Assembly: GCA_951799445.1 (NCBI GenBank) | Contig: OX637290.1 | Location: forward strand, 5,644,501-5,708,500 | DNA length: 64,000 nt | Source of the DNA: Pseudisothecium myosuroides | Taxonomy: Eukaryota > Streptophyta > Bryopsida > Hypnales > Lembophyllaceae | Direction of reading: 5' to 3' | Shown here: in pieces, positions 11,201 through 26,200 of the stretch | How the letters are laid out: every line of letters starts with the position of its first letter | Numbering within the stretch: the stretch's first letter is position 1 | The notes under the pieces: model-generated | Told to the model about the DNA's origin: nothing | Database searches by the model: none | The model's input: only the letters and a program-made list of their open reading frames with translations | Position numbers and translations under genes: made by a program

Positions 11201-14200
11201 TTCCGTTGCAATGATCTTGTAATGTGTATGTTGAAACAATCAGTCTTGGTCCTTCCCATTACTTGTGCTCCTGGAGAAGTCTTTAATGTACAAGATATAT
11301 GGCAATTTTTGGGTGCAGGGAATGTAGCATTCACACAAATGAAGAGGTAAACTCAAGTTATGATTCTGGTGGTTCTTCGATTCTTGTTTTACCGTCATTT
11401 TTGCTCCATTGCAAGGGCAGGTCGTTGTAGAGAGAACTGAATGATTGTGGCTACTTCTGAATTTCCAACACTACCGTCGGTATCAATTTGCAGACAGAAT
11501 TGCTCACACTGACAAGGAGAGACTACGAAAGAGTCCTTGACATCAAAAAGACTCCTGAGCTTCGACAACGGGTCAGCTTTCTCAAGGTCTGAGATCAGTG
11601 CAACTTGAATGTGTTTCATTCCTCCATTGGCTGTCATTCAATGATCTAATCATAAAAAAATTTGCACGCCGCAATAGTTCACTTGATCTAATTATCTCTT
11701 GTTTTCGTTTCCGAAGGGTTCTTTCAACAATGAAGAACTTACAGAAAATTTCTGTTCCACATTGTTACAAAACATCCCTGGGGTGTTTGTGTACTAGTTA
11801 GTATTTGCAAGGAGATTATATATAGATCATTCCGTGGTTTCTAAGTATGTGTTCTTCAGGGAATCGAAAGATTCAAAGGTGTACCCAGCCAGAGCCTCTT
11901 GCGGTTGGCGAATGTGCTCTCCCATCGCACCTTCAGCAAAAATCGAAGTAAGGAACTAAGCAAAGATTTCACTGTTCTTCACTGACGCACAAAAGCAGAT
12001 TCAAACAAGTATCTGGGTTTACAATTTACTTGAGCTCATTCAATTTGTCTGATCTTAAATTTATTTGAATTGTAAGACAAGGTCTTAGTAATAGGATGAG
12101 CTAATAACACTGTTAAATAAGTTGTTGAGCCGTAGCTGTTGTGCCGGCTGTTGTGCAAGATTTTTCAGATCTCTCACCCCACTGGCAGTGTTGGTGTTGA
12201 TATCCAGTCATCACGTTCCAAGGAGACGACTCGGTGGAGATGTATTTCATTGTCTCAGGCGAGTGCCGAGTAAGCCGGCAAATTCTACTCTATCATAGAA
12301 CTGAACACATGTTTGCACTTGGTGTTAGGGGTGATGTTTGCAATGTGAATTTGGTCTAGAAGTATGTCTAAATTCGTTCCTAAAACCCTCAGTAAAAACA
12401 GTTTTTAACACCAATTGCAAACATACTTAGACTTTTAGGCTTAAGAAAGGGTCTTACTTGATGTTAAGACTGAGTGAATCTGGTCCAGAATTGTAGATCT
12501 AAATTTGTTCCTGAAACCCTCAGTAACAACACTCTTTAACTCCAAGTGCAAACATACTCTTTTTTAGGCTTAAGAGAGGATCTTACTTGATGTTAAGACT
12601 GAATGGTGTTTGTGAGAATTTCATCAAAGAATGAAATTAGGTTAACTTTGGGATAGAAATTCACTTTTTTTAAACCACTCTCAATATGAAGTGCAAAAAT
12701 ATCTTAATGAGTTCATCTCTGATTAACTAAATGATCAAGAGGAGCAACTTTGGTTTCATGTTTTTTGAGCAGTTTTAAAGAGGTAGTATGGGGACTAGGA
12801 ATTTTAATTTGCAATATCAGTGGTGATGTTTTCAAAAATGAAGTGAAATGTGTTGTGAATGTAACTATTCTCCATTTTGAGTGGGTGAAATCTTTGAAAA
12901 AATGCCAAACTGTCTTTCAAAATAGGATGATGTCACCAAATTTTGGATGAAGTTACTTTTATTTAGATGAGAAAATGACTATTCGTCCATAATCTGTGTA
13001 TTCATAGACGTAGATTGCTCTATCACCCTATTGTAGATCACAAGTTATACTTCTTTGGTCAAATCAAAAAGAAAAGATCTGATGGAGATTTGTTTTTTTT
13101 CAATTCTAATTATAGTTTTTCTATTGTTCCTTGCTTATACTATTATTTAGCAAGTTAAAACATTCCTCATTGTAAAAGGCAAGACTAAAAATGTTCTATA
13201 ATTGCTAGACTCTTAACCTTAAGCCTTATGTTTTTTGGATTAACAAAGTATCACTATAATGTAATTGGGCTCATTGTGGATACCAATGGGAGTGGGTCCA
13301 TTGTAGGCATAATTGTAATAGTAGCATACATTTCAAAACTTGAATGTACACTACTATTACAATTTTGTCCACTATGGATTTGTTCCCATTGGTGTCTATA
13401 ATCATCTCCCTAACTTATCTTAGCATGCATATTGCACAAGTAGAAGGGTGCCATTTATGGTTTAATTTTTAAATAAACTAGCAGAAGCATGCCACCTACT
13501 GAAAGCAACCTAAATAAATATTGTACTTTACTAGGAGTTTTGGCAAAAAAATTATTATTTTCTTGATTATGTTGCCAATTGTCATGTTTTGATTGGATGA
13601 AACCTTTAGAATATATATATATATATATATATATGACAATATATTAAATAAATATTATGGAAGTAAATTGCCTAAGCTATTAGCTAGTAACCTTATTTAT
13701 ATAAATTGGTCTTGATCTAAAATTGGAGGGTTGAATTGGATGCAGATCATACTTGAAGTATCAAATCAAAAATTGTACACACCTCTCCCTCGGGCTTCAT
13801 CCTTTCTCAAGCGATATTGGTACATTGTAAAACCTCATAATTATTTAATACTAGCATCAATTTTGTCAAATATGAGGAATTTCATGATTATAATACTTTC
13901 CAAGGTGTATGATTTGAAACACAAATCTACAACAATCCTAGTTTTTAAAGCTTTGTACAACGGAATGTCACTATTCCTAGAACATGTAATCTTACCAATT
14001 TAACAAAATTGACAATTAGTTGTGGGAGATTTTACGTGGGCTAAGAAGTTTCAATTGCCTAATTGAAAACTCATATTTATGTTAGTTCAAATAGTTAAAC
14101 ATCATTTTTGAGATCAATTTAGTCTGAAAACCCGACTGCATACACTAGAAAAAGATCCATGGAAGATCCTATATAGAAATCTTGACTACAAGTGGCTCAA

Positions 14201-17200
14201 ATTGGGTACATCTTTGTAGTCAATGTGGCCATTGTTTCTACTAGCACTTGGAATTATACTCAATCTTGTATTATTACCATATTAGACCATGTGTTGTCTA
14301 TCAATGCAAAAAATCTCTACAAATTTTGTAAGAATTTATGCTTGTTATGTTTTTTACAACTAAAAATGATAAAAAATTAAAAAAACTAGTAAATAAAACA
14401 ATAAAAAACTAATTAATTTGAAATTTCTTCATGAGGTATAAGTAGCCACAAAAAATACTATGAAAATTTTCAAGTCAATATTTCATTATTTACACTCTAA
14501 ACTTGGTGATAATTTCAAAGCCAAATAATCATTATCAAGCTAAATTTTGCCTTTATAAAATTTATATATAAAAAATTATATTTGAATATGTGAAAAAAAT
14601 AGTTTCTATGGAAATGGAAATTGACTATTCAGAAGTTTGGTGTAAAAATACGTGTAAAAATTAAATTATTGTAATTTTTAAATATCAATTAGTATAGATT
14701 GGAATAATGTAGGATTTTTCCCAAAAACTGAAGGTTAGCATAAATGATTAAATATTGTAGTTTACATTCTATAAGAATTTATAATACATAAAATACAAAT
14801 GAAAAATACAAAGATTTGTGTAATTTGGATTCAAACTCATTGCAATCGCAATCATTTATTGAGTTTTTGGACTCCTCCAAACATCAAGATAGAGTAGAAA
14901 CATTTTTTTTGTTTGGACTTATCAATTTAAATAAAATATTTAAGCCCTAAAGTTCCTTGATTATATTTTCACCAAAAACGCTCTAAAACAGCCATTTCAA
15001 TTAGAAGTACCAAATTTTGGGAAAAAAACATTTTTGGACACATGTAACTATAAGATCTTATAGTATGCTGGTTTCAAAAGATGTGGAAAAAATTTCAGAA
15101 ATTTTCAACTTGTGGATTGCAAGATACCAGTGTTTGAATTGGCAGAAATCATTTTTTTATCCTGCAAAAAACAAGGCAGCTGCACTTCACAAGCTCACTT
15201 TTCTATGCAAAAATGTCCAAAATGGTGGTTTGGATTCTTTTTTCTAAACAAAATGGCTACATGCTTAAAAAGTTTCAAACTATTTGGAGTTACAACCATT
15301 TAGGAAACAAATAGTAAGTAGGGTAAAAGTAGAGAATGATTTAAAATGCAAAATTGTTAAGAATTTAGTTATGGAATTGAAAAATGCAATTTCCAATGGT
15401 CGCAATGTTATAATGAACAATATGCATCCTATGATTTTATTTTCTGCAAAAAATATTGAAAATTGAGTAAGATAAAGGAGTTCAAAGTTTATTTTAGAAT
15501 AGAAAATCCATAACTACCCACAAACTAAAACTCCTCATAACTTTTGACTCATTGATCGAAATGGAATGATTCAAAAGCTTTCCATGTATATATAAATCTT
15601 ATAAACCAATTTCAAATTTTTATGGTTGAGAAAAGTGATTTTTTCTTATTTGCCTGGACTGCCCGAGTTGAGAAACAAACTACATATTAGGCTATAAGTT
15701 TTGACTCATATTTCCAAATGTCATGAAATTTAGTGCATATGAAAGATATTCCTTGTCCCCACCTTCTATTAAAATATTAGCTTAAAATATGCAAATCACT
15801 AGTCACACGTACATGCCTAAAATTTCTATGTTGCTAAAAATTACAGGCTGGTTCTTTAGGGGTTAAAATGGATATTTGGGAAGATAAAATCAAATTTGAC
15901 AAAGGCTTTTGTCTTAATGCTTTTGAAAGTTTTGAGCAAAACCAATATGTGTTACAATAAATAACTTTTTCAATTTTTTGAAGTTTTTTTTTATAGTGTA
16001 GATGTCTGACATCATTTTTACAAATTATCTAGATAGTCAAGCTTAAAGAAATATTCATTGAACTGTGTCAAATCAATGTAGAAGCTAGAATGTCAAAAAT
16101 TCACTTGAAAATTTTAATTCTATATTTTTGGTATTTAGGTTTTGGTCTAGTAGGCTAAAGCTATCAAGTAATATTGTGGTATAATTTGAACTCAAATTGA
16201 CGTTATATCTTCTTAAGAAAAAAGGATTCTATAAATATTATACTTTAATAAAGAAAAAAGTTAGAGTCTTGGTTGAATTTTATTTATTTTATTAAATAAA
16301 AACACTTTCATAAGAATCCATCAACATTTTATACCAGTTTACACCCTTATACTTGGCCTTGTGCATTCAACAAATGCTATCACCAAACTCTTGGAAGCTT
16401 CAAATTAAATGAAATATGACTTTTAAACAAATAAATATTATTAGAAGTAGCACTGGGCATATACGTAGAAGATTAAAGAAATTAAGGAATGACCAGAGAA
16501 TTGAGGTGCTATCACCTTGCAAAATATATTCAAAAAAATAAATTTCAAAACAAGTGTATATCATATGAAAAACAATCACGTGCAAATAATTTTCAAAAGA
16601 ACAAAATTTAGAACTAGATTTTATTTTTTTTTTAAAATTGTACAATGTTTTGGTCTTTGAATCAATTACCTTCTAATTGCTTTTAATTTTTTAATTTTTA
16701 GAATATTTTTATCCATAAAAAAGATACAAAACTAAACATCTTGTACCTCATCTCACATTAGTGATATGAACTCAATTTTTTTTTTAAATCATCTTCACCC
16801 CTTAAAATACATTACAAAGGGGCCAAGGAATTTAGGATTGAAGAAAACACCAAGGAGGGCTCCTTATGATATTATGGCAGGTAGGAAGAATCAACATTTG
16901 TTAATAATAAAGAAAATGAACACACCTTGAATGAGAGTAAAGTCCCATATCTTTAAAAATGGAACCAAATTCATTGGAATGAGTAAAGCATCACGAGTTA
17001 GATTGAAAACTCATATCTAAGGTGGATACACCCAAAATTGCACCCTGACTAAATTGCCATCATCACTTTGTGTGCATCTCCAAAATCGATATATACATAC
17101 ATTGAAATAACAATTTTAGAACATCTACCCCCAAAAAATTGACCTTTCTTAACTTTAATTTGCATATGGTACCCAAATGTCACATTCTTCAATGCATTGG

Positions 17201-20200
17201 AACCTCTTTTCACTTCCCAACAAAAAGATTTGAACATTTGACCAATCTAATAATAGTAATTAGGCACATTAGCAAAAAAATAGCGGTTTGGAGGGTACCC
17301 ACCTTAAGGTAGTGCATGTGCTCTAAAAGCAACCGTGTGCAGAGGTACATTTTGCTTTCTTCAATGTACCAACACTGTACATTTCAAGAGGAGGTTGCTT
17401 TTAGTGACCACTACTTTTCAACTTCAAGAATTCATAACTAATTCCATAAAGGTCCAAAAAATATGAAACAACTTGAGTTAGATGCTGATTCCATTTTTCT
17501 TCCTATAAAAATTTACTGAAAATTATTTCAAGGAGTTTTAGCTTCCCCGAAAAGGCAATCTGCTCTTAAATGGATGCTTTAAGAGCATACATTTCATAAG
17601 CCTCGTTTGGGAGCTCTATGTCTATGAACTTACCCAAAAATGGAACTCTGAAACCTACCATTGTAACAGATTTGCACGGCAAATATGAGCATGCAAGGAA
17701 TGCATAACTTAGTCTGTACATACTGTATATGAATTCAGGCCCACACAATACCACCGGTGCCAAATGGATGACAAAGAAAAACAAAAAGACTGGTGGCACC
17801 CTTCCTTGGAGAAACCGCAGGCCTCCACAACATCCACTAAGCTTACGCCTCCGCCTCGGAGCTCCCGTTGTCAATCTGTCTACAATGGTCGCCTCCCTAC
17901 AGGCTTGGGCGCGGCGATCTTGCGCAACCCAGATGCTGTCTTCGGTCTCGTCCCACGCCGCAAAGCCTCGGAAAAAAAGCGCAAGTCGGCCATGGCAGCA
18001 ATGCGAAGGTGCCAGAGCGAAATCACCCCAAGTGCGCTGGTGGACTCCCCGCCCACACGGAAGAAGAGTGGCAGCATGATCAGACGATGGAGCGGCAGTG
18101 CCGGCATTGGTAAGGCCTTCTTGCACAAAACTTTCATATTGTCAGTGCAGGAGAGTTTCGTTGTCGTGGGCTTGTTTTGATTGGTTGAGGAGAGGCAGAT
18201 TAAGACTGATAATGATCATTGCTTGCTTTGTGCAAAATTTCTTTGCAGCAGGGTTGGTATGAAGTAGAAATTTCATTGGTTTGGTAGTGAGAAAAAAATC
18301 GGGGGAAATATCTACTACTACCAACCAATATTAATTTAGTGAGTGCGGATTCACCTAACATAATTTAAATGTAGGAGACTTTTGCCTTTGTGGCATGTTT
18401 TGATTGGTTAAGCAATCAAAGAAGTCAAACAACTCAACTCTCCTACATTGACATTACCGGTATGTACGGTAATTGCAAAGTAGGTCAAGCTAGTCATCAA
18501 AAATAATCACCAACTAGTACCAACCTCGCTGCCCGCGGCTTGGTAGGTCCTCAACGGCGATTATTTTTTATAACTTGGCCTAGTTTGCAATTACCTAGTC
18601 CATAACATTTAGTAGGACGCACTGTCATTGCATTGGCTCTCTAGTAGATGGTGTAGAATATTCCACACTCAATGGTACTTGATCAATTGGTACATTAGCT
18701 AAATAGACAAGTGGAGGCTCAATGTGATGAGTATGGTGCATGAAGGCTACTGAATGTTGTGTTTAAGACTCAAGAATTTTAAACTGAAATCTTACATCCT
18801 CCAAACAAGGTGTCCTTACTATCCAATGTTGCAACACTACACCAAACACAACATCCAAGACGTCGTCCAGTAGATCCCTCTGTTTGTCTAATAGGTGGAT
18901 TTTTAAAATATATAAAAAATAATTGAGAATATTTTGCAAGTGCGTCTAATATACTAGACACATTTCCAGCATGATACCATTTGCCAAATATTCTACAATA
19001 CAGGCATAGACAACAACATGTTTGGCAAGACACCTTGTCCCCAAAATTTAATCATAGGAAGTATTTGAAATGGGATGGTGTTTTTGATGGAATCTTTTTC
19101 TTTTGGTTAGCCCAATTTTGGAGGTATGCATCAAATGAAGATTTGTCCAAGCGTTTGACTTCAAATGGATTAAAAACAACCAGTGGAAAAACTACATAGG
19201 AAATAGGGTCTAAACACATTTTAGCAACTATTGATTGAAGTGCAAGATGAGCTATATGATCTATTGTTTAGGCTTGAATTTGCTAGCGTGGAATTACTGC
19301 ATTTCTATTTTGGAATTGAGACAACTAAACTGTATGCAACTATGAATTTTTGAATTTAAAAAAAAAGACAAAGTTGAATAATAATTGAAATGCAATCTAG
19401 ATAATAATAATTGGTATGCATGCCCGTATGCATGCAATGTAGATCACATTGGGAAAACAAACCATTTGAAGCACATCATGATTTTTCAAATACTTCTTTT
19501 GTATGTTCTACCACCGTTGTAGGTCAAGTTCAATTCAACACAAATAAAGATGAGAGAACATTCTTTAAAAAAAAAATTATATTGGAGTCATGAATCTATT
19601 ACATTAAATTTATTTTACTTAATCAACTCTACAATGAAGCCAACCATAGGATAGAGTAATTATAATGAATAAGACAATTGATTTTTACTTCAAATACATG
19701 TACATACGGGGAAGAAATCTTTGAAATTAAAAGATTTTGCAACATATCGTAAGACTATATCCATATGATTTGAACTTATAGTATTTACAAGTTTTGATGC
19801 AGCATTTATACTACTGGTAGATGAGACTTTGTAGAAACAGTTGCCAAGTCTTATTGTTATGTTCAAGAATAGTTACTTTTGATTTTTATAACCAATTATA
19901 CTGATATTTCACTTCAAACTACATTGATTTGTCTTATTAGTGCATGAAATTTTAATTTTTTAAAGTTATTAGTGTATATTAAAATATTACTACATTGTTT
20001 TCATTTTCTCAACCCAACTAACTTGTTTGTATGACCTTACTAGGTGTTCAAAGACAAAGTTTTAGTTTAGAAGGTGGTGCAAAAGAGATGAAACGACGTG
20101 CAACAACACTAGAAAGAATGCCAATTGGCACCGTAGGTGAAGTGCATAATACTGTTGTTTCAGATGATGAGCGGCCTGAGCAATGGGGATCACCCCGAGG

Positions 20201-23200
20201 TTCAATTGAAGCCATTGATCGATCTGGGACTACAAATGGGAAGGAGAGGAGAACACCGCCATTTCCAACAACAAAGCATGATCAACCACATTGGCCGTTT
20301 GTTGGTGGCATGCCTACAATTAGTGTGTCAGCATCAAAATTCTCGTTGATGCAAATCCACTTCAGTGATAACTATCGTGTTAAGCGGGCAAATAAAAATA
20401 AATACTCATTGCGGCTATTCCTCCATGATTGCCATCAAAAGGTGAGTGTCTATTTGGCACAATGTACCTAATATGGCAAGTTATTTTTATAGGAATTAAC
20501 ATTAGCAATAATACTAACAAAAATTGAGTTGTAAAGGCTTGTTTAAGGTATGTGTTTTCATTATGGACTTTCAACCTAATTGCATCCCTACCTACATTTG
20601 TCCAACCGATTTTTTTGTTTTTTGTTTTGAAACAACGGGACATTTTATTCCATCCAAAAACCATGTGTCCAATATGTTAAGTGTATTGCTTAGTGCGTAC
20701 CACAATAATGAAATGAAACTAAATATGAGAATGTTCCTTTTTAAAATTTAATATGTTTAGTACGAGCACTAGATGCATAAATATATGATCATCCTTTGTT
20801 AATTCATACAACAAAAGTTTGTAACAAAAAAAAACTTATAAATTTAATTAAAGAGCTTCATACATGAAAGAAAAGATGACTTCAAAATATATTATTGTTT
20901 CATCTAAAAAAGTTTCTTAGATACATAATTATAAAATAAAATCATAGTTCTTTACTTATAGGATACGAACCCTTGCACAAATAAGGACAAGTATTTATTA
21001 GTATGCTAAACATTCTTTCTAAAATAAGCATCAGACTTTGTAGATTTGAAAACAACAATTTACTAGATTTAAGGCACTAAACATAATTGCTTGAGATGTT
21101 GCTACTAGTTATTTCAAAAATCTAAATTTTGTTTCTGAAGGCTTGAGCCTCAAAGAATTAAATATAGATTTAGAAGTATATAGTTCCATTTTTTCGATAA
21201 AAACAAACCCTAAACATCTAAAATGAAGGCATATCCCAAATTATAGATGTTTGATATACGTCCCATTGTGCCTAGGTGCTTACCTTGCGTGAAAAATACC
21301 TTAATTTTACACTTTTCCTTCATATAAATGGATGAATTTGATAATTTTATATATGTAGAAATTTGTACCTTCTTATACTATCGTATCCAATAGTCATGGT
21401 CAAAGTCAACATGTCTTGTCAAATAATTAATTAAAGTAAGAAAATAGGATTCTAGATTTTTTAAAGCTTTTATTCTAAGATTGAAACTTCAATTTTTGTT
21501 CTTGACTTTCTTTCTCATAGAAGGACATTTTAATACCATAATATAATTATTTTAATATTTATTAAAAGAGCCAATTTTGAATTTACAAATGATGAGCATT
21601 TTTTAGGGCTAATTGTAGATTTGTGGGAAGGTTTTTAAAATAGATGAAGTACATCCAAGTATGTTGAAGAATATATTTGTATCCATTCTTTAGAAATGCC
21701 ACTAATTTGGTCACTTGACGCTTCATGAATTTGTGCAAGGATCTAAATTTGTTGATGTTGAGATATAGAAAAATAGAAAAAAGTCAAAAAACTACAAAAA
21801 TGAATTTTTTGTATAGATTCTTGTTCATCTAAACTTTAATGTGCTTCTAAGACTCAAGATCCAATTTCCCTCCTCCCTCCGATTAGATCTACATCCTCCC
21901 TTTGTAATGAGAGTGTTTAGTATAAAGAAGTATGAAAGTATTATAGGAAATATTGGGATTATAGAATCCTATATCAAAGTCAAAAAGTTTCAATCTTTTG
22001 ATCATGAAATGTTATTTATACTATTCAATATAAAAAGTTCAAAATTTTATGGATGAAATAAGTATTTTGACCTTTACTACAAAAATTAGATGTTTTTTAA
22101 GAACTTTTGAACTAAAAAAGATTGATCATTGAAATGCAAAAAAATCAACGACGCAATTGATGGAGTGGAACTCTTCATTATTTATAGAATGAACTATTTA
22201 CCATCCTTTATTTTTAGTTGTTTATAAGGTGTTTAGTTGCTAAATGCTTGAGGAATATAAGAATTTTTTAATATATAATTAAATAGAATTTTTACAATTT
22301 TCTTGAAGATTTTACACAAAGCTAATATATATGGAAAGATGATCAATAAATTGGCAACCAAATTCAAAAATCATTATAGATCATCATTAATTTTATTTAA
22401 AATAATTTAACTTTGATTATTCATCATAATAAAAATTGTCAATTCTTTAAATAAAACTAATTTGACTTTATTAAATAAAATAACATTTTTCTAAAAGATA
22501 GAAAATAACTGACAATGAAAACATCATTATTTTTCCAAAAATATAATTTTAATATTAATTTTAAATTATTTTTTATATTTTTAAAACTCTAAATTTTTTA
22601 TCATGGGGAATTCCATTTAAGAAAACTAATTCAAAAAAATTAAATTTAAAATATATTAAAATACAATATACAAAACTTTAAATAATTACAAAAAAAAAAT
22701 TCAAAGGCGTGACCTAAATATAAGGTGTATGTTTAGTCATTTGGGGTCAAGTCAATTCCTAAAATATTTGATGCACATCATTTTAAAAAACAAAAAATAA
22801 AAAATGGCAATTACAAAGAATATCATGTCTTTTTAAATATTTTTGAGGATCCACTATAGGAAGATGTGTGATTCCTTGTAATTGTTGGGGCCTAAAATGT
22901 TTAAATCACTACAATTCTATTATTTAAGTACAATTACATGTAGTTTTTTAAGAATGTAAACAATATTAATTTAATAATACTTTACAAATTATCTTATTTT
23001 AAATTATGAACTATGAAATTATCAATTTTTATCATGAGATATTAATTTGTTTGCAAACTAAATCCATCTTGTATATTTACTGCAAATTCTTATATATATA
23101 TATAATAGAGAGAGAGAAATATATGTCATATTTTTATATTTAAATAAATCTATAATATCATTAAAAATTATTTTAAAAATTAAAGATAAACAATTTTTTT

Positions 23201-26200
23201 TATAGAATATCACATTTAATACTCAATATCTAATGACATCTTTCCAACAAATCTTATTCAATAGTTTATTTAGCCTTTACAAACTTATAGTCAAATAGAT
23301 TTGTCTTTATTTTTTAATTTTTTTAATTATTTTGCCAGATTAGAGGCAATGATATGAATTTGTAAGACATTATCAAAGATGCTTATAAAATAAATTGTCA
23401 AATCAAAATATTTTACGCATATACTTCTATATATACACGTATTAATCATATGTAATGATGGTTTAATGATATGATATTATAAGGAGCGAGAACATCGAAT
23501 GGCAGAATTTGGTGAAAAAAAACATCATTTGTGGCAAATGGGTTTGCGTGGTGACCAAAAGATGCCAGGAATTGTTGGTGAGGCAAATACATACTATCAA
23601 AAGAAATTTGAGCAATGGGCAAGGCACATTATTAATAGGGAGAAGAAATTATTGTCATATAATACAGTGATGAATACTGAGGAACGTAGTTTTATGCCTG
23701 GCATTGCTACAAGCACTGTTATGAAGCTATACAAAGGAGTAGGTAAGGATGGGCGCCCCCAATATATTCCACCTGGGCAAGAAAAACAATTTACTATTCT
23801 TGACATTGGATGCCTTAAAGCTGGGGATTACTTTGGAGAGGTGACTACCAAATAGTTAATTAATTATTGCGGTGGTTTCTATTGCAGTGGCTCCTATGCA
23901 TTCATATACATGTAAATTTTATTTTTCAAATGAAAACTATCTTTTAATATAATTTAGTGTACAAAATGTTTGGTCTAATGGATACTATTGAGGTACTATT
24001 ATGTCCTAAGTGATTGTAATCAAAAGGTAGTTTTAATTCAAACATGATTCAAGTAAAAATTTCCAAAGTGGTTAATGAAATTTATTGATGTAAAACAAAA
24101 ATCTTAAGTTCTTTATTGATTAATTTTAGAATTTGGTATTGAAAATAATTAGCTAAATAGTGGTTGGAAATTTTTTGTTAATGAAATTTTAGTGAATATG
24201 TGGATATATTATTCTATTAAACAGAGGGGATTGGTCCAAGAAACAAAACGAGCAGCAAGCATTGTAGCAGTGAGTATGGTAGAGACTCTTGTACTTACAA
24301 AGTGGGACTTTCATCGACATTGTGATCGTCAAGTTCTCAAAGTTTTCAAAGCACATGTAAGCTAGTACTATATTCATTTATCATTCATGTCGTTTAAGGT
24401 GAATGAATTAAATTATTTAACCATTTAATGCTTGTGAATGACTATTGAGGCCTCAAAAGAAAACATATTTAATCCAAACAAAGCTATTTTTTATGTTGTA
24501 TGATTATTTATACCGTATATGTGTATATATACTTACATACATACATACACAGAGAAAGAGAGAGAGAGATATGATGGTCAGAATCAACATTGATATATTA
24601 TAATGATTTAAAAAGGCCTAAAAAAGTAAAAGGCCTGAATTCTAGCAATGAATATTTACAATATTGGGTAGGTTCCTATGATGTCAATTTTCATTATGAT
24701 TTTATGAAATATTTTTAGAGGATAATAGAGTAAAATAGCTTTAGGAGAATATAATTCTTAGATTGATTGGTATATGAGAAAAAATTTATGCTTTCCAAAG
24801 AGCAAAATGTTTGAGGGATGGGAGAAAAAAAATCAAAATAATTTTTTTTATTTTTTTAATCTCTTAGAAAAGATTTGTATCTATATAGAATACTTTGATT
24901 TATTTCATTTGGATTAGTAATGCAAAACTTATGAAGAATCTTATTTTATAGCTAGCCGAGGCATTTTTGAAAATATATAATTTATAGGCTTTGCTCTTAA
25001 ATTCAATTTTCACAATTTTCCTCTAAATGGTCCATAGAATATATATTACTTTCTATGATAATTTTGTTATTAGAATTGACATGTTTCAATGATTTAAACT
25101 TCAATTTATTTTTACTAATAATATTCTTAAGAATGAAATTTATTTAACTTCTTCTAAATTTTTTTTCCTAGATTTTCAACTCAATTTTCCACTATAGAGG
25201 GTGAAACTTCAGAACCTTGTAGTGCAAAAAAAGTTAAGTTAAGAAGATTCAAAGATCATGTATTTAGTATAGCCAAGTGTCAACTAAATAGTTTTTTTAC
25301 TTTGACTACTAATATCTTACAGTCTACTGTACTTCATCAAAGTTTTTGAAATTTTTTACATAAATTTTTATACAAGGCTTATGCAAGATAGATTTATTTT
25401 TTAATCTTAGCTCTTCATACTAGAAATGGCAATCCTAGAGTAAAGTTTGGTGAACCCTAGTCTTGGAGCTTCAAAAAATAAATGCTATAGTTTATTTTGA
25501 GACCAAAATTAGAAGTCATTCTTTATTTTGAACCGTCTTAAAAAAAATTAGTATTTTTAAATTTTAATATATAAAAAAGATAAATTTTATTAGATTTATA
25601 TCAACATCAAATTTCATCAATTTCCAAGTTTATATAGCCTAGGGTGAATATTTTCATGAAAAAGAGCCTTTGACACGTAGCTATGTTTTACAAACTTACA
25701 TCTATGTTTAAATGGTGCCTTAAAAGGATATACCATATGCAAAAAAGTTTATCAATAGAAAAAATTCAAATTTTAGAATTGATTAATTTTTCAGCAAATG
25801 GTTTTACACAATGTAATATTTGATGTAACCACTAGGATTTGGGCATTATGTCTTTTACAATTTTCAAGGAAATTTTTGGTTTCTATAGTGTTATGAATTG
25901 TAACTATTGTCTTCCAAAAAATTCTAGATAAATCATACTTAGTGAGTATTGATTGGTTTGGAATACAATATTCATCATTAAAATTTCAATCCAAAAACTA
26001 AAAAATGCCTTCTAAAATTGACTATCAAATTGTACAATATTAATAGTTTTTAAAATGTATTTTACTTATAGAATTATTTTTTTATTTTTATTTTCATTAT
26101 TTATTTCAATCATTTTTGAAAGGCTAGTTTTTGAATTATAGAATATTTGTACAAAAGAATTTTGAAAATCTATATTGTGCAAATGTTAAAGAAGAAACAT

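Larger units (their letters stand above)
12270..17820. other. Long intron of the CNBD gene (about 5.5 kb)
   Basis: AT-rich intron between the exon coding ...VSGECR and the GC-richer exon at 17821. It contains an imperfect hairpin (13277-13398), an (AT)n run (13611-13634), a TTAA-flanked element (14944-15862) and a weak inverted pair around 17322-17408 (CTAAAAGCAACC / GGTTGCTTTTAG). I see no other gene. Confidence 0.6.

Noticed and set aside
17566..18126. 186-codon ORF on the minus strand
   Set aside because: It is antisense to CNBD exon 17821-18109, whose plus-strand frame joins the neighbouring exons in the correct phases (0 in, 1 out).
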